A stretch of DNA of 32,632 nucleotides from NCBI GenBank assembly GCA_018673915.1, contig JABHBK010000012.1, forward strand, positions 1-32,632, in the 5' to 3' direction. This document shows, one piece after another, positions 25,997-32,632 of this stretch (its first letter is position 1; every line of letters starts with the position of its first letter). The stretch is from Nitrospina sp. (GTDB lineage Bacteria > Nitrospinota > Nitrospinia > Nitrospinales > VA-1). Position numbers and translations under genes: made by a program. The notes under the pieces were generated by a model. The model ran no database searches, was not told the origin of the DNA, and worked only from the letters and a program-made list of their open reading frames with translations.

Positions 25997-27313
25997 TTAA
26001 TGAATAATTTTAGGCCAATATTTCGCGAAATTAAAACGCGGACTATGGTTTTTCAAATGGCATTGTTTGCAAGCCTGTGCAGCCCTATTCCCAAAGCCTG
26101 CCTGGGGGGACGATGCGTGATTCAGTCCCGGACCATGGCATACCTCGCATTGGACATTTTTCAGGCCAGGGGTATCCAGTTCGCTGATAAAGCCGCCATC
26201 AAGGTTATAGCCGACCACATGGCAAACCAGACATTCTGGATCGAATGCCTTATTAATTTTTCTTAAAGTGTTATAAGCCTTACCGTGGCGCGATTCTGAC
26301 CAGACTTTGTGTTCTGTCGGGTGACAATTTTTGCACACGGTCTCCCCAGCATAAATGAATTGTTTCTTTTTGCTCCGCTTGCCAGCCAGAGCTTCAAAAA
26401 ACATGGCTTCTACTTTTTCATTGTACTGTTCATATAATTTTACCATTTCGGAGTCAAAATTCACACTTGAATCCAGCTTAACCAGGTTCTGCTTGAAAGA
26501 TTTGATTCCATCTGGACCTATTTGTACCCTCAACTCCCCCATTTTCTGTCCTCTGGAGGAGGACTGGACGAAAAGCTTTCCATTTTTTTGCACGGGTGCC
26601 ATATCAATGACATCAGATTCGGTAACAATATGTCCATTGATTACAATATCCACTCCATCCATATTCAGGTAAGTCAGAGCCGTTTCCTTATTGGCATGGG
26701 TGAGAAGAACGATGAGGTCAGGCTCTTCCGTTTCACGCATGTGTTTAATCAGGTTTGAGACAGTATGCTTTGGGTCTTTAATTTGCAGGTCAACATGATC
26801 ATAAAATAAGTCGGGGTCGGCAACTGCCAGGATTCCTACTTTCAATCCGTTGGAAAACTTTTTCACTCGCGACCGGGCGGGCTCAAACTGATTGATCATC
26901 AGGTTTCCTGCCATCCAGGGAATCTGCGTCCAATCTTGTAAGAACTGTGAGCCATAAACCAGATCCCGGTCTCCCAAGGCAACCGCATCGTATTTCATTT
27001 TTTCTGTTGCAGTAAGAAGAGTTTCGGCTTTCAGTTTTCCCTGGCGGGTGGGTTCCTTAAAGTGGTCGCCGGTGTCTACTAGTAACGTGTGCGAGTGTGT
27101 TTTGCGTGTGTCTTTGAGGTATTGCATTCTCCGCTCGATGCCGCCCTGATCTTCCTCTTTGGCACATCCGCAGGGTTTTAGCTCAGCCAGCAGATTGCCT
27201 GTATAGATAATAAGGACTTCTCGAGGCTCTTCCGTTGAGACTGCGCTTGGCTCAAACGAAAGACAGCCAACTATAACTGTCAGAAAAATCAATACCATTG
27301 GTTTCATGGTCAT
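25997..27313 (-). CDS. metallophosphatase-like/tetraheme cytochrome c fusion, probable lipoprotein
   Basis: A 438-aa exported protein. The N-terminus has a lipobox-like IVGC (Cys17). Residues about 30-300 follow the calcineurin-like 5'-nucleotidase fold, with LLVDTGDHF, VALGDRDLVYG, IVLLTHAN and IVINGHIVTE. Usual metal ligands are altered: the first Asp-x-His is replaced (TGNLLAELKPCGC), GNH(E/D) is GDRD, and GHxH is GHIV. Residues about 315-430 carry four CXXCH motifs (CKNCH, CLVCH, CEVCH, CKQCH) in the spacing of cytochrome c554-like domains, including CEVCHGPG. Such fusions occur in other cytochrome-rich bacteria. Probably an outer-membrane or periplasmic redox protein rather than an active nucleotidase. 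First gene of the cluster with dsbA and ctpA. Confidence 0.88.
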   Translation of the reverse strand: MTMKPMVLIFLTVIVGCLSFEPSAVSTEEPREVLIIYTGNLLAELKPCGCAKEEDQGGIERRMQYLKDTRKTHSHTLLVDTGDHFKEPTRQGKLKAETLLTATEKMKYDAVALGDRDLVYGSQFLQDWTQIPWMAGNLMINQFEPARSRVKKFSNGLKVGILAVADPDLFYDHVDLQIKDPKHTVSNLIKHMRETEEPDLIVLLTHANKETALTYLNMDGVDIVINGHIVTESDVIDMAPVQKNGKLFVQSSSRGQKMGELRVQIGPDGIKSFKQNLVKLDSSVNFDSEMVKLYEQYNEKVEAMFFEALAGKRSKKKQFIYAGETVCKNCHPTEHKVWSESRHGKAYNTLRKINKAFDPECLVCHVVGYNLDGGFISELDTPGLKNVQCEVCHGPGLNHASSPQAGFGNRAAQACKQCHLKNHSPRFNFAKYWPKIIH

Positions 27314-27476
27314 TAAGGTATCGGAATTTTCTTCTCAAAGCAATGTTCACCCTGAGTGGATTTTAGAAACAAGGATTTTGAGGCCTAAATTTTAATTGAC
27401 TGTCCCCAAAATGGTATTTCGTTATGAAATTTTTGGAAAACCCGCTAATATACGGAGAAAATGGGATGGTTATTCT

Positions 27477-28358
27477 ATGCCAATGCGCAAGTCCGAAATT
27501 CATATGCATTCTATATTTTCCGATGGGGAATTTTCTCCTTCAGAATTGATTGAGATTGCGGAAAAAAATGAAGTTTCTATTCTGTCTCTGACCGACCACG
27601 ATACCTTCGATGGTATACCAGAATTCCTTCAGTCTGCGGAGGAAGCAAAAATCACTGCTTTTCCTGGCATTGAAATTACCGTAAAGTTCCACGACTTCAA
27701 TATTCATCTGCTAGCCTATTTCAGGGATTATGAATCCCTCAAGCCTGAACTTAAAGACCGGGTCAAAACAATGACCGAAACCCGGGAAAACCGTATGCAC
27801 CAGTTGATCGAACGGGTAAACGGGGTGATTCCTGAAAGGTTCCAGGGGACGATAGAATTTGAAAATGTTAAAAGAGCCGCGGAAGGAGTTCTCGCCAGAC
27901 CTCATCTTGCGCGTGAGATGGTGAGGCTTGGCATTGTTTCGAGCACGGGGCAGGCATTTGAGCGGTATTTGGTGAAATATAATGTAGAGCGGGATAACCT
28001 GGATGTACAAACCGCAATTAGCCTCGTACGGGAAAGCAAGGGCGTTCCAGTGATGGCTCATCCTGGAGAGCGATCTTACTCCCTGATTTGTCCCGAAAAG
28101 GGGAGGCACCCCGAGAACGCTCCCGTTTTGCTGGAAGAGTTGAAGGAAATGGGGCTTCTAGGCCTCGAATGCCATTACCCGTATCATGAAAGAATGGGCA
28201 CTGTTCCATACTTTATCAATTTGGCTGAATCCTTCAAACTGATCGTCACAGGTAGTCGTGATTTTCACGGGTTCAATTCTCATCAGCACGTAAAGATATT
28301 TGGAACCACCAAAATGGAACCCGATTTTCTCGAGCAGTTTCAATCCATCTGGAATTAA
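27477..28358 (+). CDS. PHP-domain phosphoesterase (RNase AM/TrpH-like)
   Basis: A 293-aa cytoplasmic protein with the PHP metal-binding pattern: EIHMHSIFSDG (HxH), LTDHDTFDG, PGIEIT, ARPHLA, VMAHPGE and GSRDFHG. The insertion and overall length match the YciV/TrpH group, whose E. coli member (RNase AM, 293 aa) is a 5'-3' exoribonuclease that matures rRNA 5' ends and also acts on 3',5'-bisphosphates. The frame is open to 27396, but the ATG at 27477 removes a non-conserved leader; GGGATGG lies upstream of it. It is flanked by oppositely oriented neighbours and stands alone. Confidence 0.9.
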   Translation: MPMRKSEIHMHSIFSDGEFSPSELIEIAEKNEVSILSLTDHDTFDGIPEFLQSAEEAKITAFPGIEITVKFHDFNIHLLAYFRDYESLKPELKDRVKTMTETRENRMHQLIERVNGVIPERFQGTIEFENVKRAAEGVLARPHLAREMVRLGIVSSTGQAFERYLVKYNVERDNLDVQTAISLVRESKGVPVMAHPGERSYSLICPEKGRHPENAPVLLEELKEMGLLGLECHYPYHERMGTVPYFINLAESFKLIVTGSRDFHGFNSHQHVKIFGTTKMEPDFLEQFQSIWN

Positions 28359-28395
28359 AGTCTGTTTTCTTCTTACCGCACCACGGTTATGCTTT

Positions 28396-29469
28396 TTATG
28401 GGATGCGAAAGCTGACTAAAATGCCACCCATCACATCATCCAGTACAAAATCCTTTTTGGGGCTGTTGGGGTGACCGTTGTGGCAGTTGACGCAACCACG
28501 CGTCACTGCAATGTCTGGATAAATAGCCTGAAAATATTTTTTCCGTCCTACCTTGGTATGCTTGATATAGGGGCGTACGGGGTGTACCTCTACACTTTCC
28601 AACCCGTTTTGTTCAAACTCATTGGCAGGCCGGTTCTGAGGGTTGATGGGATAAAGGCTGAGCAAACGAAAGTTCAGTCCCACTTTTTTGGTTTCAATCT
28701 CCTCTGCGCTGTTCAATAAGAATTGTGCGGGAAGCATAAGGGCCTTATCATTTTTCCATTTTTCCTTTGAATGCATAATACCCAGATCCTCCAACCGGTT
28801 GACAATATGCTTGGCATACACGGTACGGTCTGACTCCAGCACTGAATGCACGTAATCCGCCACCACTTCCGGAGCCAATACCAGTTTTTCATCAACATTT
28901 TTTTCAGTTCGTCTTCCCAAAGGCAGGTCTATGATAATTCCCCCCATCACGCTTCCCTTTTCAAAATCGGTTTTGGGACTGTTAGGGTGATTGTTATGGC
29001 AGTTGGAGCAAGTTTTTGAAATTGCAATATCCGGATAAATTGCCTCAAAATACCAGCGCCCGTCACGCGGCACGATCCAGGTGAAAGGCTTTTTCGGGTT
29101 TTTCACGACTTCTTCTAGTCCAAGCTTTTCATTTTGCGATCGGGGCGAGTTGTGTTTGTTGATGGGCCAGAGGCTCATCAGCCGGTATTTCATACCCACC
29201 CTGTGGGAGTTGGAGATTTTGGAAGACATCGAAAGAAACTGGGCAGGCAAAGGCAAAGTGTTTTCATGTTCCCAGTTTTCAGAAGCGGCAATGGCGTCTT
29301 GCCGGGCCAAGTGTTCCACCACTTTTTTAGAGTAGGTGGTACGTCCAGCCTCAATCACTGAGTGGATGAGATCTGCTGCCAAGGCTGCAGGAATACCTTT
29401 ATTCTGGCTTTGAGCTGAAGTGGGAAGAAGTAGAAATAATAGGACAGAACAGAACGCGAAAGATCTCAT
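28396..29469 (-). CDS. exported dihaem protein with two tandem Tll0287-like (DUF3365) domains
   Basis: A 357-aa protein with a signal peptide (to about residue 20) and two homologous halves (about 28-182 and 198-355). Each half has a D-(Y/L)-(V/I)-HSV-x-E start, L-PAQFL, a FRLLSLYPIN/YRLMSLWPIN strand, YFEAIYPDIA/YFQAIYPDIA, and one CXXCH (CSNCH 154-158; CVNCH 326-330) followed by GHPNSPK or NHPNSPK and VMGGI. This is the Tll0287-like, haem-binding sensor-type domain, usually found once per protein or before a signalling module. Here there is no output domain, so a periplasmic redox or gas-sensing, or electron-transfer, role is inferred. GGGAGG lies seven bases before the ATG. Confidence 0.88.
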   Translation of the reverse strand: MRSFAFCSVLLFLLLPTSAQSQNKGIPAALAADLIHSVIEAGRTTYSKKVVEHLARQDAIAASENWEHENTLPLPAQFLSMSSKISNSHRVGMKYRLMSLWPINKHNSPRSQNEKLGLEEVVKNPKKPFTWIVPRDGRWYFEAIYPDIAISKTCSNCHNNHPNSPKTDFEKGSVMGGIIIDLPLGRRTEKNVDEKLVLAPEVVADYVHSVLESDRTVYAKHIVNRLEDLGIMHSKEKWKNDKALMLPAQFLLNSAEEIETKKVGLNFRLLSLYPINPQNRPANEFEQNGLESVEVHPVRPYIKHTKVGRKKYFQAIYPDIAVTRGCVNCHNGHPNSPKKDFVLDDVMGGILVSFRIP

Positions 29470-29566
29470 GGGCCTACCTCCCTATAAATTTGCGCTACCG
29501 TCAATATAGGTTCGGAATGGAAAAATCTCCATACCTGTAGAAGAAAAGTGGAGAGAACTGGGTTTG

Positions 29567-29585
29567 CTATTCCCAGAGGGAATAG
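29567..29585 (-). repeat. perfect inverted repeat (stem-loop) after the MBL gene
   Basis: Arms CTATTCCC and GGGAATAG, 8 bp each, are separated by 3 bases. It lies about 56 bp past the MBL stop codon. There is no T-run on either side, so it is not a standard intrinsic terminator; it could protect the mRNA 3' end or bind a protein. Confidence 0.6.
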
Positions 29586-29644
29586 AGTGTGAGTACTGCC
29601 ATCATCGCACCCATGATTATTCTAATCACGATGTCAGTATTCAT
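29567..29644 (-). CDS. possible 25-aa hydrophobic peptide coupled to the MBL gene
   Basis: The ATG overlaps the TGA stop of the MBL-fold gene as ATGA, the usual layout for translational coupling. The product begins MNTDIVIRII and continues with a hydrophobic, Met- and Leu-rich stretch to SLWE: one short possible membrane helix with an Arg near its start. The last codons coincide with a perfect stem-loop (8-bp arms), so the conserved element may be the hairpin and not the peptide. There is no independent ribosome site. Length is too short for confident calling. Confidence 0.3.
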   Translation of the reverse strand: MNTDIVIRIIMGAMMAVLTLYSLWE

Positions 29645-31044
29645 TTCCAGCGTTGAACGTCCTTCATGAACTTTTGGCGATCCATGTCTGTGTCCCAGGG
29701 AAAAATATCCATCAAAGGTTCCAGGGCATAGTTCGACTTATCTTCAGGGGGCAGTTCGAATCCGCCATTTGTGACCCTGTAGATATTATTAAAGGTCCGG
29801 TAATTGCCACACAGGGTGACATAATCCCATGAAGTGGTTCCTTCGACCAGGGCACATAATTCCGAAGAAGAAATTCCTTCGTAGAGATTGATCTTGCCAA
29901 TTTCTCCTTTATGAAGCTGTGGATTGCCGGGTGGCGCAAAGTCTACAGTCCATGCCTGTTGGGAACCTTCCTGTCCAAACACTTCGAGTTGATAAACGAT
30001 CTGCCAATGTTGCCAACCCCCTAGCAACTCGCTTTTTAGGATTCGTTCAAGCAAACAATTTTCAATGAAGTCATTCACCAGTTTCATTTCCCGCTTATAT
30101 TCCTCCGGGTCGGTGGTTTGGGTTTTGATAATGGGAACGTAGGAATGCGGTTTGAAAGTTACCAAATAGCTATCATCTTCTTTGACGCGCACAAAACCGG
30201 AGGACTGTTTTTCTATGCGAACCTCATCGGCAGAAATATGCGCGACATCTCCGGAAAAAAACGGAGCACTGGGAACCTCTGGACAAAACGCGGCCAAGTC
30301 ACGCAGGAACTGATCCTGAGTGGTAGGAAATGAAACCTGATTCATAAAAGTTAATTCGTCCCGGTATCTAAAAGCAGCGGAGCCGGGCACCACCATTCTT
30401 GGGCCAAGCGCTTTCACCACATTCAGAAAAGTGCAGTACTCATCGACGGGTAATGTGAGGGGTTTATTGTAAGAAAGATTTCCTTCTATCAATGGAACGA
30501 AGCGAGAATGAAAAAAATCAATTTGACCGTATAATTCTCCAATGCGTTGGATGATATCGGGGTTCACCAGGGAATCTACCTGATTCCAAATGGTCACCTC
30601 TCCATCATTAACCAGTAATCCATGTTCAGGAAAAGGGTCTTCAGCGGTACTCAACTGGTTTCGTGATGGGGTCGGGGTTATCGTGATGTCCTTGATCTGG
30701 ATGGGTTCGAAATCTGCAACCACCCGTATATTTTTAAATTCCAGTTCATTCAGAATATCGAGAAGCAGGTTGTCCTGAGGCGCGAGAATGATAGTGTCAG
30801 GCGTGATAATCCGCTCATTTTTTACCAGATAAGCCAGAGTGCGCACATCGAAATGGTCCTGGTGCCTATGCGAAATATTGAGTACATCCAGCGGTGGAAC
30901 CTTGTCTTTTTCCAGAACGATACTGGGGCATAGAGTGTTGATTTCTTCCCAAAGATAATCAAACCAGACCGGGTCGGTCAGTAGGGTAGTTTCCTTGGAC
31001 TGTATGAGCAGGCAGGCGTGCCCGACCAGAGTGGTCTTGATCAT
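29641..31044 (-). CDS. MBL-fold metal-dependent hydrolase with unassigned C-terminal region
   Basis: A 467-aa, probably cytoplasmic protein. Residues 1-250 have the metallo-beta-lactamase fold: TTLVGHACLLI strand, LLTDPVWF, then the metal motif HRHQDH (H59, H61, D63, H64). This resembles UlaG-type and CMP-sialic-acid-hydroxylase-like members that start with a G-H-A/S-x-x-L strand. The following part (about 250-467) has no motif I recognise, but contains GDVAHISADEVRIE and a stretch around 395-440 that could be a lipid- or ligand-binding fold. The substrate is unknown. AAGGAG eight bases upstream fixes the ATG at 31044. The gene appears monocistronic except for a possible 25-aa peptide after it. 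Confidence 0.8.
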   Translation of the reverse strand: MIKTTLVGHACLLIQSKETTLLTDPVWFDYLWEEINTLCPSIVLEKDKVPPLDVLNISHRHQDHFDVRTLAYLVKNERIITPDTIILAPQDNLLLDILNELEFKNIRVVADFEPIQIKDITITPTPSRNQLSTAEDPFPEHGLLVNDGEVTIWNQVDSLVNPDIIQRIGELYGQIDFFHSRFVPLIEGNLSYNKPLTLPVDEYCTFLNVVKALGPRMVVPGSAAFRYRDELTFMNQVSFPTTQDQFLRDLAAFCPEVPSAPFFSGDVAHISADEVRIEKQSSGFVRVKEDDSYLVTFKPHSYVPIIKTQTTDPEEYKREMKLVNDFIENCLLERILKSELLGGWQHWQIVYQLEVFGQEGSQQAWTVDFAPPGNPQLHKGEIGKINLYEGISSSELCALVEGTTSWDYVTLCGNYRTFNNIYRVTNGGFELPPEDKSNYALEPLMDIFPWDTDMDRQKFMKDVQRWK

Positions 31045-31249
31045 TCTTTCAACTCCTTGTTTTATAGAGAAGAAATGAGATTAACCGAACAAAGCCAGTA
31101 ATTCAAGTCTGGAGTTTCTTAGTTGATGATTCGAATTTAGGATCCACTGAACTTAAGAGATTGAAGGCGATAAATTTATTCCGGATAACAGGAGTTCAGC
31201 GAGATAAACTTCCCTTGATACTAGCCAGTTACCGGTTTATGCCTGGTAG

Positions 31250-32140
31250 TTAGAACCAGCTTTCGCGGTCGAGAGAGCGGTATTGAATTGCTTCTGCAAT
31301 GTGCTCGGACTGCACAGCTTCGCATTCTGCCAAGTCGGCGATGGTGCGGGCGACTTTTAAGATGCGATCGTGGGCACGTGCACTGAGTCCTAATTTATCA
31401 ATGGCGAGAGCCATGATCTTTTTAGATGCTTCATCCAGTTGGCAAAAGGTTTTTAGTTGATGCGGATTCATGTTGGCATTGAAATTATTTTCATCCTCCT
31501 GATGAAAACGTTTTAACTGGGCACTGCGTGCCTCCTCTACTCTAGCGGCAATAGCTAAAGATCTTTCCCCGCCAGATTCGGATGAAAGGTCTTTATAGTC
31601 CAGTGCCGGGACTTCGATATGCAGGTCGATGCGGTCGAGCAGGGGACCGGATATTTTCCCGACATATTTCTTGATCATCATCGGTGTGCATCCGCACTCA
31701 CGTTTGGGATCGAACCGATACCCGCAGGGGCAGGGGTTCATTGCTGCCACCAACATAAGGTTTGCCGGATAGGTGATGGACCCGGCGGCACGGGATATGG
31801 AGACTTCCCCGTCTTCAAGAGGCTGCCGTAAAACTTCCAGCACGTTTCTTTTGAACTCGGGAAGCTCATCGAGAAACAACACCCCGTTATGCGCCATCGA
31901 TACTTCCCCCGGCATGGGCACTCGCCCGCCGCCAATCAGTCCGGCATCGGATATGGTGTGATGAGGTGAACGAAAAGGACGCAACTTTAAGAGTCCTCTG
32001 CCATTTTTCAACTGACCCAGCACGCTATGTATTTTAGTGCTGGTGATGGCTTCCTCCTGGGTCATGGAAGGCAGAATGGTAGGAATACGCTTTGCCAGCA
32101 TGGACTTACCGCTACCCGGTGGGCCGATAAGCAATATGTT
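31250..32140 (-). pseudogene. comM: 5'-truncated ComM/YifB-type AAA+ ATPase (Mg-chelatase-like)
   Basis: The C-terminal ~295 residues of a ComM-like AAA+ ATPase, which helps branch migration during natural transformation and recombination. Walker A GPPGSGKS is followed by [17 protein letters not shown], Walker [11 protein letters not shown], the Cys-rich NPCPCGY...CGC segment, [12 protein letters not shown] and the C-terminal lid with [20 protein letters not shown], all intact. Normal ComM has about 200 more N-terminal residues (Lon-like domain). Here the homology ends at NILLIGPPG (codon at 32138-32140), four codons after an in-frame TAA, and no N-terminal part appears in the next 490 bp. 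A TTG at 32134 could start a shortened product but has no ribosome site. Most likely a broken gene. Confidence 0.88.
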
Positions 32141-32226
32141 ATATACTATTTAACCCATTCATCCTATGTCTGGAAACGGCCAAAAGCGGACATTTACCAT
32201 TTCCACTTAACTAAAAAAGAAATTTA

Positions 32227-32496
32227 TCATAAATATTTTGTTATCTGCTTTAAATCCCTGACTTGTTTTGAAAACTCTTCTGGCTTCTTACCACTCGCTG
32301 TTTCAATACAATGTTCAATATGATCCTGAACGTAAATTTGCTTTGCTTTGGATAGGGCACTGGTTACAGCTTGAAGCTGTTGAGCAACATCCAAACATCC
32401 CTTTTCTTTTTCAATCATATCAACCACCTTATCCAAATGCCCTGAAGCTCTTTTAAGGCGCTTAATTATATCTGCATGTGAGGAGTGTATATTCAT
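32227..32496 (-). CDS. CsoR/RcnR-family metal-sensing transcriptional repressor
   Basis: An 89-aa all-helical DUF156 protein. Signs are HADIIKRLKRASGHLDKVVDMIE, then GCLDVAQQLQAVTSAL, then DHIEHC. Metal-ligand positions by family alignment are C34, H59 and C63 (spacing 25 and 4), the Cys-His-Cys set of Cu(I)-sensing CsoR and Ni-sensing InrS; RcnR would have His and FrmR Glu at the last place. The position 32 residues before C34 is Asn, so the extra N-terminal His of InrS/RcnR is not exactly placed, which favours copper, but H4 and H7 leave doubt. A perfect inverted-repeat operator lies 10 bp upstream. The regulated efflux gene is probably beyond the right edge, on the plus strand. Confidence 0.88.
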   Translation of the reverse strand: MNIHSSHADIIKRLKRASGHLDKVVDMIEKEKGCLDVAQQLQAVTSALSKAKQIYVQDHIEHCIETASGKKPEEFSKQVRDLKQITKYL

Positions 32497-32499
32497 AAC

Positions 32500-32528
32500 T
32501 TGACATATCCTATCCTAGGGGATAGGAT
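32500..32528 (+). promoter_or_regulatory. rightward promoter overlapping the operator
   Basis: TTGACA (32500-32505) and TAGGAT (32523-32528) are spaced by exactly 17 bp, with the operator filling the spacer and the -10. A mirror-image leftward promoter (TTGCTT, 17 bp, TAGGAT) reads from the same block toward the repressor gene, but would leave a leader of only a few bases before its ATG. Confidence 0.55.
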
Positions 32529-32529
32529 A
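32506..32529. promoter_or_regulatory. perfect inverted-repeat operator for the CsoR-type repressor
   Basis: TATCCTATCC and GGATAGGATA, 10-bp perfect arms around TAGG. Each arm is itself a doubled 5-mer (TATCC twice; GGATA twice). A/T-rich ends with a G/C-rich centre fit operators of this repressor family, and its location directly upstream of the gene suggests autoregulation. Confidence 0.8.
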
Positions 32530-32632
32530 AAGCAATAGTATTCTAATTTTTTAAATTGGTTTAATTCCCAAAACATGAATCACCCTGTCAACTTAGAATG
32601 ACTTTATTCCTTTTTAAAACGATTATCGCTGG

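Noticed and set aside
32160-32215. TGTC...GACA-containing imperfect repeat near the comM junction as a transposon end
   Set aside because: Pairing is weak (TGTCTG against CGGACA) and there is no second end or transposase in the window; kept only as context for the junction finding.
1-32632. tRNA, rRNA or CRISPR array
   Set aside because: Scanned by eye for T-loop-like and regularly spaced repeats; none convincing. A covariance-model search would be needed to exclude a small RNA.

Overview
The window appears to come from the chromosome of a Gram-negative, respiring bacterium of moderate-to-low GC content. Many products have signal peptides and periplasmic roles: multihaem c-type cytochromes, DsbA-type oxidoreductases, an isolated DsbD N-terminal domain, a C-terminal processing protease and a trypsin-like protease. 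An anti-sigma-28 factor (FlgM) suggests flagella. CXXCH proteins, Tll0287-like haem domains, DUF4399 and an RNI-like leucine-rich-repeat family would fit a Nitrospinota- or Desulfobacterota-like lineage, but this is inference only. I saw no tRNA, rRNA, CRISPR array or intact insertion sequence.

Left part (1-7018): the 3' part of an M1 aminopeptidase with C-terminal HEAT-like repeats is followed 4 bp later by a leucine-rich-repeat (LRR) protein. Converging on these from the minus strand are a 622-aa unknown protein, a small triheme cytochrome, a TIR-like/TPR protein and a two-CBS-domain protein. The TIR/TPR, cytochrome and 622-aa genes are closely spaced and may be one transcription unit.

Centre (7019-19288): recG and a bifunctional (p)ppGpp synthetase/hydrolase (rel) are divergent. 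Rel converges with rpmB, and the two stops overlap by 8 bp. Then come a DUF1858 redox protein, flgM, a Nudix hydrolase, an M28/glutaminyl-cyclase-like peptidase, a secreted trypsin/TPR protein, a DUF4399 protein and an Mrp/NBP35 ATPase. They are followed by a periplasmic thiol pair: a DsbA-like protein with an extra N-terminal domain, and an isolated DsbD-alpha domain.

Right part (19445-31249): a DHH-CBS-CBS-nucleotidyltransferase fusion and two more LRR proteins, one of them secreted, lie on the plus strand. A minus-strand cluster follows: a metallophosphatase-like/tetraheme lipoprotein, DsbA, CtpA and an 80-aa unknown. After that come a PHP phosphoesterase, a double Tll0287-like dihaem protein, and an MBL-fold protein with a possible 25-aa coupled peptide.

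Right edge (31250-32632): a comM-like ATPase gene is cut off just before its Walker A motif. It abuts unrelated AT-rich DNA carrying a CsoR/RcnR-family metal sensor and a perfect inverted-repeat operator. This is the clearest structural anomaly: a mobile-element or deletion boundary, or an assembly join. The most unusual coding content is the TIR/TPR neighbourhood, the three-member LRR family and several domain fusions. I found no system that I can confidently call new.
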